This document shows positions 1 to 10,972 of a stretch of DNA of 29,003 bases, in pieces (position 1 is the first letter of the stretch; each line of letters opens with the position of its first letter). Below the pieces are notes generated by a model. That model worked only from the letters and a program-made list of their open reading frames with translations. It made no database searches and was not told the origin of the DNA. The stretch lies in NCBI GenBank assembly GCA_000697335.1, contig JNEM01015514.1:1-29003 (forward strand), in the 5' to 3' direction. The translations under genes were made by a program, and so were the position numbers. The DNA comes from Conidiobolus incongruus B7586 (taxonomy: Eukaryota; Entomophthoromycota; Entomophthoromycetes; Entomophthorales; Conidiobolaceae).

Positions 1-1220
1 TATAGATATAATTAAGTTTTTATTGTTAATATTTAATAAGATTTAAATTAAGAGTTTAAGAATTTTAACTAAGTATATAGCATAGTCTAATTTTTTCAAT
101 CGGATTTATAATATTTACTTTCTTTATTAACTAAAAAGAAAATAATATTTAAAAACTAATATATAAAATTATTGTAATAAAAATATATTTGGATCATAAT
201 TTAATTTTTTCCATTTTTTATTGAAATTTTTAAATAATTTATACTATTATGAGCTATTTTGATAATTATAATAGTTTGATTATTATTAAGAATATTAACA
301 AATATATGATAAATAATCTTAATACAATAGTATATGATATTATTAATATAAATATTATTTTAAAATTACCAATATAATGTTTTATTGCAAAATTATATCT
401 AAATAGTGATATTAAAATTATTAAATACCAAATAAAACTATTTAAATTATTATTAATATATTTTAGTTAATATTTAAAATTTGATCTAAAACTATTATTC
501 TGTTAAATATTTTGATTAATAAATTAATTATAAAATTGGACTGAGTTATATATTATTAAATTAAGATATATTTAAATTTAATCATATAATATGAAATTAA
601 AATTTTAGGTATATATAAGTAATTCTATATATTATATTAATTTCTAAATATTATTGGCTTGTTATATAAATTATAGGCATTCAAATTTAATAAAAAGATA
701 TTAAAATATATAATTTTATAAGATAATCCTTATGTGAAATGTTAACTAAGTATAGATTCAAGAGAATTAATACAGCTATTGCCAATATGCTTTCTGATTA
801 TTGTAATTCCAATATATAATGTAAAATTAATATAGAAATCACTGTTAGCTAAACATAATTATCAAATTTTGTAAGACAATATCATTGTGACAAAGCAATA
901 ATTAATAAAAAATAAAATAAAGCTATGTGTGCATTCTTTTGTTGATAATAGTAAATTGACATTTATAGAATGCTTTGTTGAATACAACCAAATTAAATAT
1001 AATTTTCAATTTTTTCAATTTGAGTAAAATTTTTAAATTTTTATCTGTATGATTGAAAACGATGTACAATATATTTGTTTCAAAATAATGGTTAAAAAGG
1101 GTAGCATGCTAGTTTGTTTGAATCAAAGTCATCATGAACACAAACGGCTTTTTATATAATATTGAAGATCAATGATCTAGAATAAATTTAAATTAATTTA
1201 TAGTTTAGTAAACATATTCC

Positions 1221-1252
1221 TTATTAATTAACTAATTAACTAATTAATTAAT
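1221..1252. repeat. TTAACTAA-type simple repeat
   Basis: A short tract built from TTAACTAA/TTAATTAA units (ACTAATTA repeated about three times). It is low-complexity sequence typical of the AT-rich spacers here; no function is inferred. Confidence 0.6.
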
Positions 1253-2234
1253 ATTTTGTTTTAAAATTTTCAATTTTTATAATCAATTGAATAATTGTAA
1301 AGAATAAATTGATTTTTGTTAGTTTTATGTCTTAGAAATCATTCATGAGTATTTATTAGATTATTATACAGTTTAGTATTTTCCATTGGCAAAATTTCTA
1401 CTCCTTAATATCAATAACTTTTTAACGATTCTATTGATAGTCACATTTTAATTATTGGCTAAAAAACAAAATTTGAAAATTAACAGTGATTATAAAGTGT
1501 TGAATATTATATTATATATCCAATATAAGAGTTATAACTATTAAATATATTTAATATTTATTAGATTTTAATTAAAAATTATTTAGTTAAATGATGATAG
1601 CTTAAACAGAGGTTCAAAAGTATTAATATAAAACTTTTGACATCAATTATAAAACCCAATCCATCAAATATTTTATTACATGTTGATTCAAATGATAAAT
1701 TAAGATTTTAATATAAAAATATTAGAGATAAAATATAAAATATGTATCATGAAAACATATAGAATTCATTATCAAAATCATGAGCCCATTTCCCAATTGT
1801 AATAATCAAAAAAAATCATGAAATTACACGAATATTATTCGGCCGTTACTATAATAAGCCAAAAATGTTATAAAAAATGAGTTTGAAGTTACAGTATAAA
1901 ATGAAGATATTAATATAATTAAAAGCTCGGTAAAAAAATTAAGAATACTTATTTGAAATTCCAATTTAGTAAAATCAGTAAATCCCATCAATGCAAACAT
2001 TTATATAATCCAATCAAAAAACGGTTTGGCCATTTTTTGCTATTATAGTCACCACAATCATTAATCTTAATATACTCATATGGTTCACGCTTTACTATTC
2101 AAGTTAGTAACTTGAACATTATTTATAATATCTCTGTTCATAAATTTTATCTTAAAACCACTTTATATGTTTAATTATTGGGCTTTCATTAATATATTTG
2201 TCGGATAGATAATGATCATAATATTGATATCATT

Positions 2235-2266
2235 GATTATTATGGATTATGATTATTATGGATTAT
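2235..2266. repeat. 16-bp tandem duplication
   Basis: Two perfect, adjacent copies of GATTATTATGGATTAT (2235-2250 and 2251-2266), followed by a diverged partial third copy (GATTTATATGGAT). It looks like a young slippage-generated minisatellite in non-coding DNA. Confidence 0.8.
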
Positions 2267-3337
2267 GATTTATATGGATGTAGATTATAGGTAATGTACA
2301 TTGTTTTAAAGTATATAATCCAGAATAATCACATACACAACAGTCTTATTCAATATTTAACAGATTGAAAAAGCAGGTATTGTCCGATAGATAAATTAGT
2401 GTTGATTACATTGCAGAATCTATAAAATTTGACAGGAACGTGCGATTGAGATTGAATTTTATGGATAGAGTAGATCTAATTAAAATAATTTTCCGGTCAA
2501 ATTATGATATGCAGAGCCCTTAAAAATGATCAAAAATCAAGTGAATTTACAAATTTCTAATAATTTTATAAGTATATCATCTTTTAGGCGTTAAGTAAAT
2601 AATATGATTGGAGATTGATGGTATTTAATAGTTTGCTAACTGCTAACCAAGCACCATCCGATGCAAAAATTGATTTTATATAATATCCACTAAAAATCAA
2701 CTATCATTCAGTATGATATAATTAATAACTAAATTAGACCTTTTTAAAAAAACAATTGTAATAGATGTTCAAAATTTTCTTTTTATAAAATACTTTAACC
2801 TAATTTTCTTGAGGATTCATTGATTTAGCGAATTTTCTCAAATCCACAATAAAAAAGTTTCCTTAGCATTCAACTCTTTTTATACTCAAATATTAAAAAA
2901 TTAAAACATACCAGTATTTAATATTTTTTTATTATGTTATTCATCAAACTTGATATTAAGGTTCTTTGTAATTCATCATTTAGCTTGTATTTCCAAGTTA
3001 TCACTGGTCACTAAAATAATCATCTAAATATTTGCCATTTATCTAATCATTATTAAATATCGAGATTTCAATTATTTGATATTGAGAGTCAGATATACTA
3101 TTTATCATATTTAAATTATTATCTGATATTAAATGAATATTCTCTTTAATTTCATCTTATATTAACTAAATTATTCCACTAATCTCGTTTGAGATAAATG
3201 ACTAAATTATTTTATTTTATTTTGTCAAAATATATATATTTCCTTTTAAAATTTTAACGTAAATAATAAATAATAAATAAGATTCAAACGTAATAAGTAG
3301 TTAAATTACTATTTTTATACTGAATCTCAGATTAAAA

Positions 3338-3355
3338 CCTACTAAAACTAGTAGG
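3338..3355. repeat. Perfect 7-bp inverted repeat
   Basis: CCTACTA, a 4-nt AAAC loop, then TAGTAGG: a perfect 7-bp stem that could form a hairpin. No flanking gene or T-tract marks it as a terminator, and chance occurrence is plausible. Confidence 0.4.
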
Positions 3356-4548
3356 AGCTACCAACTTTAAATAATATTAATGCAAATATGAGTATTTACT
3401 TACTTCCATTTTAGATTTCATTCAATAATGAAGTAATGATTGCCTTGGAATCAAAATAAAACTTATTAAAGTACTAAACATCAAGACATTATTCTGATTC
3501 AGTAATTTAAATAGATAATATTTCCTTGTTAATTCCCCCTCACTCCCTAAAGTTATTTCCCCATCTCTGTTTTAAACAATGATTAATACCTCCTTAACAT
3601 TGATAGTAATTTTATTATTTTTTACAAACAATATCTGATGTATAAGTAAATAGAATAATATAATACTTTTATCTTGCATTATTAGACATATGATAAATTG
3701 TCAAGACTTCTTAATATAGAAAAATTATCACACAAACCTCAATCAATTCTATTCAATAATGAATATTCTATTGGAAGTATATGTTAAAGTATTAAAATTT
3801 AATTGCGAAATATATTGGGTAGAATTAAAATTTAAAACAAGGAGGTTGTGGGATTTAAGAGTAGCATTTTTGGGAGAGAGGAATAAATTCAGCGAAAAAT
3901 GACTCATAGGAGAAATTTTATTATGCATGTCGAATTAAAATGCTTAATATTTTTCTTCATTTTACCAATTTGAGAGCATGTAGCGAGTATTGGATTTATT
4001 TATAATAAAGAATGAGTCAAATATAGATAAATTGTGGTGGTTATAAGCTAGCAAGCGACCTCTATAACAAAACAACGTTAATATGACTGACACTAGTATG
4101 TTTGGAATTGGAATTTATTTCAAAACATAATGTTTTAGTATGGCAACGGATTCATATGATTCGATTTATGGTTTCATTCCACTTATGATTCAATATGAAA
4201 TCTCAATCATTCAGCTCCTTATCCATAATGTATCCAGAGTAACTAGCTATGATTAAAAATGGTAATTTTGAATTAAAAATTGTATCAATTTTCATATCAA
4301 TCGCGTCTCGTGGTCTATTCAAAATCCATCTGAAATTTTGTGTGTAACTTGAAATTTTGTTGACTGGTAATGTAAGCTTTATTAAATGGTTAATATGGGC
4401 GAGTCGCACAAATTAGTACCATTGAATTTGGTAAATCAAAGACATTAAATAGTTCGCTAATTCTTATAATCTAATATATTTTACTTGACCTCATATTAGT
4501 TTGACGCCTTCTCCATTGAATTTGATTGCAGGTAATATGTCACAAAGT

Positions 4549-4982
4549 CCAATCTCCCAAGTTAGTTCTTACCAATCAAATGACGTAATAGGAACATTGT
4601 TTCCCCCCTCCTCCTCCCTTGATGTTTTTCCTAAGGCTTGCACCAATCAAGTTCTCTTATAGTTAATTTGCCCTAATTTTATTAGTAATAAAATTGGAGA
4701 GAATAGTGTTACCCTAATCTAATCCCAATTGATTTAATTTCGCCAAATATATTGTTTATATGTTGAAACTGTTCTTACATTAAATGATGTTATCGGACTA
4801 TTTGATTGTTTCTGTGATTGGAAATAGCATAATTCAAATTTACTGCTCTGTGATTGGTCGGTTGTGATGGGGCCTTTTCAGCTGATTATGGCCAATCAAC
4901 AGTTAACACCCGCCCTCTAGACTTTTTAATTTTCTCATAAAACATCAAGCTTTGGGGAAAGGCGCAAGATTTCATATAAATA
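4549..4982 (+). promoter_or_regulatory. Grainyhead gene promoter: CCAAT cluster, CRE-like site, TATA box
   Basis: Upstream of the Grainyhead-like gene lie six CCAAT pentamers: forward at 4549-4553, 4572-4576, 4643-4647 and 4892-4896, and inverted (ATTGG) at 4817-4821 and 4853-4857. A CREB/ATF-like TGACGTAA sits at 4581-4588. A good TATA box, TATAAATA, lies at 4975-4982, about 80 bp downstream of the last CCAAT. The order CCAAT then TATA is typical of a strong or regulated fungal promoter bound by the HAP/NF-Y complex. The sites are seen in the sequence; binding is inferred. Confidence 0.65.
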
Positions 4983-5009
4983 CCTTGACGAGTATCCATC
5001 ATCATTCCA

Positions 5010-5486
5010 GTTTTAAACTTGGTTACCAATTGGTATTCTTCATTGTACAGTTTCCTTTCTCAATCCTGTTCAACGAACAAAGTTGACTAGTTTGATCTCC
5101 ATTTTTCAGATCCTTGTCACCTTAATCCCTATCACAGCATTTCTTTAAGCTTTCCCCATAGCTTCTGTAACTATCGATTGATTAATCTGCCTGGAGTTGT
5201 TTATCATTCGAACCTGATTCTTGTGTTTTTCTCCTGATTCTTCAAGTTTACCGGCTTTTCTCTAATCCACTCTTCCAAAAGGTTATCACCGGTTCTAAAT
5301 TAACTAAACAATCCTCAGTTCTTATCCAGTTTATTTACTGTTGTATTGATCCAAGTGTTTCCTCCTGACAACCTGCTTAACTTTGTTCAATACCTGTTGA
5401 TCAATCCGCTACTTTGATCGACCACTTTCCCTTTCAATTATCTGTTCATTTAGTCAATTTAGTCATTATTACTAGTATATATTAAC
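5010..5486 (+). promoter_or_regulatory. Long pyrimidine-rich, ATG-free 5' leader of the Grainyhead gene
   Basis: From the TATA box to the first ATG (5487) there are about 500 nt, C+T-rich on the coding strand. The whole interval 4891-5486 contains no ATG, although several would be expected by chance. This is the signature of a genuine transcribed leader kept free of upstream starts. The leader also holds CACCGGTT around 5287-5294, with the palindromic core ACCGGT at 5288-5293. That is 7 of 8 matches to the Grainyhead consensus AACCGGTT, so the gene may bind its own leader. The start of the leader is approximate. Confidence 0.55.
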
Positions 5487-7211
5487 ATGTCTTATCATCC
5501 ACCAGTCTCATCAGCCAACAACTCTGGCTCTCATCACTCAGAACACCATGCTTCCGCACATAACAGAGACTCTCAGTAAGTTGACCCATCCTATACGCTC
5601 CTCTTCATCTGATTAACTCTTATTTTCTTTAGCTCTACTCATAATACATTCACTTACCCTGGTCAAAATATGGCCAGCAACTATCATTTGATGCACTCAC
5701 AGTTCCCTAGCTATGATCAGAGAACTGCTCATCACTATCCCATCAAACATGAAAATGGTATGATGCCTCCTGCTCATCAACATGAGCTACTAGGTCATCC
5801 TCAAGTTGGCTCTTATCCTCCCACAAACCATCTCTCTCATCATCACCAAAATCCTCAACACTCTCAGATGCCCACACATATTTCCATGTCCAGCTCGCAA
5901 TCCGAATATGCTGCCCTACAGCCTAGATTCATCACACCTCAGTCTTATCCTGCCAGCCATTTAGAGTCACCTCCCAGTCACAATCAACCCACTAGTGTTG
6001 TTCACTCTCAAGCTACTAACGATGCTTCATATTCAATTCACCCCATCTCAAACTCCCCTCCTGCTCTCGCTCCAACCCACGCTCCTGTCAGCTCCAATCT
6101 CCGCTATGAAGTAGTCCTTGAAGCTCAAACTGCTGCTGCTCAGAGAATCGATGAATCATCGCTTACCTATCTCAATAAAGCTCAACACTACGCTATCTCA
6201 TTAAGTGATCATGACAAATATGATGGTGACATTGTTAGTACCATCAAAATCATGTTCCACGATGAAAATCACCGCAGAATGGCTGGTACATACTGGAGCT
6301 TCTGGCTGGGCCAGCAACCTGTTCCCAAATCCGCCAAAGCCATTGTCTTAGACAAAGCCGCATCTACCGGTATTAAAAATGTAGATGCCAAGAGTTTTGA
6401 TAGAGTGACTTTCGAATGGAACGGCAGAAAAGGAGCCAAAATCTATGTTAAGTTCAACTGCCTCTCCACGGATTTCAGTCGCATCAAGGGTGTCAAGGGT
6501 ATCCCAATGCGTATTCATATGACCACCAAAGATCCCAGCTTCCCTGACCGCTCCGAAAAATGCTTTTGTAAAGTGAAATTATTCAGAGACAAGGGTGCTG
6601 AGCGTAAGAATAAAGATGATCAGCGCCATTTGGAGAAGGTGTGGGACAAAATGAAGGGCAAGACCACCGATACTAGTCCCCTCTTGATGATGTTTGCCCC
6701 CGTCAGCAATGTAACCCACTTCACCGAATGCCCTCCCGCTGGCGAGGTAGGCGACGGTGACGAAGAGTTCAACATGCCTGCCTCCGATGATGCCGATCCC
6801 CAACTCGAAGTCGACCAATTGGTACAATCTGGCAAGATCACATCTCGTAAATTCGATGCATTGGCAGGCGATTTCCCCGACCTCGTCGATGTTGACCCAA
6901 CTTACATTCCTCACCTCCGCAAGCGCAGAAAGGTCCTCTGTCTCTACATCAAGCTCGCCAACGAGAGTGTCTACCGTGCCCTTTATTTGGAAAAGTTAGA
7001 AATTTCTGACCTCATAGTCAAATTGGCTGAAAAATTACAGGTGCCCACCAACACCATTGGCACACTTACTCGCATTAACAAGAAGGGCAATGTAGTTGAA
7101 ATGGACGATGCTACCGTTGCCAACCTTGAAGACGAGCAAGACATCCTTGTTGAGTGCGAAGTACCTCAAGATCCATCATCGGGCATGCTCAACATTACGC
7201 TCCGATTCTAA
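5487..7211 (+). CDS. grhl: Grainyhead-like (CP2/GRHL family) transcription factor
   Basis: Sequence-specific nuclear transcription factor of the CP2/Grainyhead family. There are two exons, 5487-5575 and 5633-7211, joined across a 57-nt intron (donor GTAAGT, branch-like TTAAC, acceptor TTTAG). The frame is continuous into the long second exon and gives about 555 aa. Residues 1-185 are a disordered His/Ser/Pro/Gln-rich region. Residues ~188-377 form the immunoglobulin-like CP2 DNA-binding domain, with RYEVVLEAQTAAAQR, LTYLNKAQHY, a WSFWLGQQ block, FEWNGRKGAKIYVKFNCLSTDFS, KGVKGIPMR and KCFCKVKLFRDKGAERK. Residues ~460-555 match the C-terminal ubiquitin-like dimerisation domain (KVLCLYIKL to the end). 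I chose ATG 5487 because the leader before it has no ATG and it is followed by an in-frame splice; the downstream Met at 5670 would drop exon 1. In fungi this family is known to control cell-wall remodelling genes and conidial separation. All expected domains are present. Confidence 0.93.
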
Positions 7212-7439
7212 AGAATCCATTGTAAATTTTTTCAAAGTCTTATATCATCCCTATGATATTCTAGACACTACTAGCATTACCGCACTCGGTAATTAATTAA
7301 TTATTTATTAATGAAACTCCCTCACCCCATTTGTAAATGACACATTTCTCAAAAATGATATATTTTACTTAAAATATATCAACCTTTAAAATTTTTTTAT
7401 ACACTCAATATATATTTGTTTATACTTTTTTTCTTATAA

Positions 7440-7445
7440 AATAAA
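7440..7445 (+). terminator. Candidate poly(A) signal of the Grainyhead gene
   Basis: AATAAA about 230 nt after the TAA at 7209-7211, in a T-rich 3' region. In such AT-rich DNA this hexamer is common, so the assignment is weak. Confidence 0.3.
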
Positions 7446-9657
7446 ATTGTCTTGAAACTGAGTTGTGTGCTTTTGAATGATAATTTGCATAAAAGTTTAT
7501 CAATTGAGACAGAATTCTGACCAATTCTAGCAAAGTGACTAGAACATGGAACTATTATCTTTGGAAATATAAAAATCTAGCCAAATTTTTTAGATTTGGA
7601 GGTGATAATTCCTGATTTTTATTTAGTTGAAAATTTAAATATATCATTGATCTAATTCTTATTCCATCCCAATATAGGACCAAAATCTAGAAAAATTCAT
7701 CAAAATACAGTTATAATCACTCTTAAATCTTTTGAAAAAATGACGTAGTTTTTTGAAATAAATTAACCAAGTTGACTAATAAAACTTGAAAACTAGTAAA
7801 CTTGAAAATTACCAGAAATTAAACCAAAGTTTAAAACTTGATCTATTATAGTGTGTTTTAATAATAGTTGAAGATCCCTGATAGTTGGGAACACAAGAAT
7901 CCATTCTGATTTGAATAGGTGGCAAAATTCATGCAAATTTGATTTCGGATTTCAAGTTATTTTTAGTTGATTTGAGATAATAAATTTTATTAAAATTGGT
8001 CAATTTTTTAGAATAGGTTATTTTTTTGAAATATATAATAGGTAATTGATATTGTTATGTATTCTATCTAATTTTAAAATGATCTATTGTGAAATATGAG
8101 GTAACTTAATATCAAATATATGGATTTTTAAATATATTAATAGATTTTTTAATTATTGTAATCTAGAATATAATCACTTAAAAATGGATAAACATAATAT
8201 AAAGTTTAAAAATTAATTTTAAAAAGTGAATAATATATCAATAGTTAATAATGATATCAAAATAATTATAATTTTTATTTCTATAATATGATAATTATTA
8301 AAGATATCTAATTAATCAAAAATTGCTAGTACGATTGGGTTATTGATTATATCCTTTTCATTTTATTCGATAATATAAATTTCAAAATCTGATACAAGGA
8401 ACTGTGTATATTGATATTAGATATATATTTCATTTAGGGTTTAATATTTGGTAATATCAATAAGAATTCAGCATCTAGCAATAATCCAATATTCAAATCA
8501 ACAAATCATTGAAGTAGGTAATTGCTTTAGTTTTGATTGTTAAATTTATAATCCTTTTGACATGATGATAATCAACACACCTGTCATATTATGTGCCATC
8601 ATACAGCTAGTAATGAATTTGAGGATTCAATTTTAATAATTGATATATCATTAAATCAATATTATTTAGTATTTCAAATTTCTAATATAAATTGTGATCA
8701 AAGTAAAATTATATTTAAAAATATTTAAAAAATTACTAAAAATATATGTATATTTGTAAAAATTAAAATTATCTCTAATTAAATTCGGTACATATCAATC
8801 ACTATATTTTGCAATCAATTCATCAGTTATAATATAATTAAAATATACTTATATCCACTCATAAAAAAATTTTATAATATTTAATTCATTCCATTACAAA
8901 TTGTTTTTTAATTTTTCATATCGCTACTTGTACTTCATTTTATAGATTTAGGCTAGCTGTAAATTTAGTAATCCTGAATTTTGTTATTTATGCAAAAATA
9001 TAACTTAATCAATATATAACATTAAATACATATTTTTCAATTTGTACAAGTTCTCAAGGATATATATGTTTTAACAAAATTAAATTGAATATGCTTATTT
9101 ATATCACAATATAACTTTTTAGATTGATATATTATCATTACCAATCAAATTTTAATTTTTGTCAAAGATTTATATTAACTAATTATATTAAATAATTTTG
9201 ATATCAAATATTTTTAAATTCTGAATTAAATATTAAAATTAAGTATATTTCATATTGTATGTTAATTCATATATAAAATCTGTTGTTTATTTTGGCTTAG
9301 CACTGGATAATTCAAAACAGTCTATTGAAGAAATTTCAAAATAAAATATGCATGAATCTTTAAAACGAAAAATCCGCGCTTGGTTCGTCATGGTAATAGA
9401 AGATTGAATTTTCAACATTTAATATTGTTGTAGTTACTTTGCATTATTCTAATTTTTTTCTAAATATTTTGATTATATGGGATTTATACAATCGTTAATA
9501 AAATGAAAGATAAATTCGTTAATAGAGAGATTTAGAAAGTTAAATAATGTGAATATTAAATTATTGAAATGTTAATTAAAAATATATTATTTTATGATTA
9601 TATTTAAAGCGCTTTGTAATATTAAATATTTATAAGTTTTTTTGGATTAAAATCACA
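7446..9657. other. AT-rich spacer
   Basis: No gene supported on either strand. Stops are dense in all frames, and there are only low-complexity A/T tracts and short GC-richer patches (around 7500-7570, 7860-7960 and 8560-8640) in which I could not recognise any protein family. Confidence 0.6.
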
Positions 9658-10680
9658 TTAAGTCGATATAATGTTATTTTCGTAGATTTCTTGGATAAAA
9701 TCAAAACTAATACTAAAACTTGCAAATGTAGATTTTAAAAAATACCACCAGTCAGGCTAATAATAAAATTAATAATCTAACAATAAATCATTGAATATAC
9801 ATCACTTACCAGAATAAACAATACATCACCAGGTCCCAAATCAGCTATTCACTTAGCAAATTTAAATTTTGGACATTATTCAAGGTCAGGATTTGGAATA
9901 TCATCTTGGCTCGTATTGTGCGTCATAGTATGCTTGGGATAAGGTTACACCAACTTGGATTGGGTGGGTGATACCAAACAAATATATCTAGAGCCGATAG
10001 TGTGATAAAATAAATTAGCTTAGGGATCGGGGTATAATGGTGATACTATGCCTTTGAAATCTAGCCATCCATTCGTAGTGAGAGCGAGTCAGATTCTTCA
10101 GCTAGTGGGCAGTAGCAATAATCTGGAATGAAAAGCTCACCCTTGGGGGCTGGAAATTAATCAAACAAATTATATTCAGCCAAGTATCTCACCTTGTCAG
10201 ATCTCGCAACGACCAATTATTCTCGGAAAATGCATCCAAAGTTATTAGCTCCTGAGTCCAGTTGATTTTGGTATAATCAGTGTCGAATTCTATCGGCACG
10301 GTCCTAGAAGGTCCGATACACGAAAAAATTAATTCACATTGTTCTTGATTATTAGACGCTTTTAAGCATGGCCAACAGTTTATCACGCTCTCAAGAATGA
10401 CAGGTGTCTTAAACTGTGTCAGATTCTCAATAAATGTCTATATCGACGGTTGATTTAGGATTGGTATGTAATTGTAATAGCTATTCTTAATATTAAATGG
10501 CTATAGAACTATATTTAATTGTTTAAAATTTTTGAAATTTAAAAATATTGGGATTGAATGTAGTGAATTAATTGTAGGAATAAATCTTTCCTATCATCAA
10601 GGCCGCCTGCAACTCTACCCAAATCCACATAGTTTAAACTGAATTGGATTTGGTTATCACTTATATTACCATTTTTTATA
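9658..10680 (-). pseudogene. KDM8: Decayed JMJD5/KDM8-like JmjC-domain hydroxylase gene
   Basis: Read on the minus strand, fragments follow the order of JMJD5/KDM8 (cupin_8/JmjC Fe(II)/2-oxoglutarate oxygenase). An N-terminal-like piece with YVDLGRVAGGLDD lies at ~10542-10680. Then come IPILNQPS and FKTPVILESVINCWPCLK, then RTVPIEFDTDYTKINWTQEL, then VRYLAEYNLFD and IPDYCYC. Next are GIVSPLYPDP, GSRYICLVSP, HNTSQDDIPNPDLE and LGPGDVLFI, and after a still recognisable 53-nt intron (9757-9809), WWYFLKS with SFSISF at the end (stop 9658-9660). The frame changes between LRDLTR and VRYLAE and again near 10070. There are in-frame stops at several sites, including TAG in PSI*T and TAA after LFD, after YPDP, before PYPKH and after NPDLE, plus TGA after KFAK. 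The HxD iron motif reads YPD (10026-10034) and the distal His in the WWH motif is Tyr (9742-9744), so two of three metal ligands are lost. The N-terminal assignment is less certain than the catalytic domain. Confidence 0.87.
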
Positions 10681-10963
10681 TATCAAATAAACTCAATAGT
10701 ATATAAGTGTGAGTATAGTGAACAAAATAATTCATTGATGTATCATCGTAATGATTAGTATACAGTTATTGATCCCAATAATAAAAAAAATTGGAAATTT
10801 CATAATAATTTAAAAATGTTTTTAGTTTAATAATTTTGTATAAAATGTTAACAAAATTGAAATAATTGGTATTAATTATCCGAATTTAAGTTATAATATC
10901 AAATTAGCAAATATCATTGATTCATAATGATTCTTGTAGAAAATTTGTATAAGCCCAATATTC

Positions 10964-10969
10964 AAAAAA
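10964..10969 (-). terminator. RNA polymerase III terminator of tRNA-Tyr
   Basis: On the minus strand a run of six T residues begins four nucleotides after the tRNA discriminator base. This is the usual Pol III termination signal. Confidence 0.85.
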
Positions 10970-10972
10970 GGA

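Larger units (their letters stand above)
1..4400. other. AT-rich spacer, no supported gene
   Basis: Very AT-rich sequence with dense stops in all frames. I found no gene, tRNA or rRNA that can be supported. Slightly GC-richer patches occur near 1080-1160, 2330-2530, 3840-4080 and 4140-4440. The longest frame in them is 4203-4409 on the minus strand (68 codons, GTG start); it shows no domain I recognise and no splice context, so it is not called. A 42-codon open stretch at 2395-2520 (+) is equally anonymous. Confidence 0.6.

Noticed and set aside
1070-1160. Possible FLYWCH/MULE-like trace (CLNQSHHEHKR)
   Set aside because: Only one short His-containing stretch resembles such zinc-binding domains. 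There are no paired Cys, no transposase motifs and no terminal inverted repeats around it.
6579-6914. 111-codon minus-strand frame inside the Grainyhead coding region (also shorter frames at 6620-6841 and 6757-6999)
   Set aside because: These are shadows of the GC-richer Grainyhead exon, whose own frame carries the CP2 domain; no domain in the shadows.
10021-10110. tRNA-like stretch (A-box-like GGTATAATGGTGATA and a weak B-box-like GAGTCAGATTC)
   Set aside because: No cloverleaf can be drawn, and the minus strand of the same bases reads as the HxD region of the JMJD5-like pseudogene.
10156-10199. Apparent 44-nt intron (donor AAG|GTGAGA, acceptor TTTCCAG) in the JMJD5-like gene
   Set aside because: The 'intron' itself encodes VRYLAEYNLFD and the next residues, a conserved JMJD5 segment. 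Removing it does not restore the frame.
10438-10441. TATAG before the PVILES segment as a splice acceptor of an intact exon
   Set aside because: The frame continues upstream as IPILNQPSI, in the place expected for JMJD5, so the TAG is better read as an in-frame stop of a pseudogene than as an intron end.
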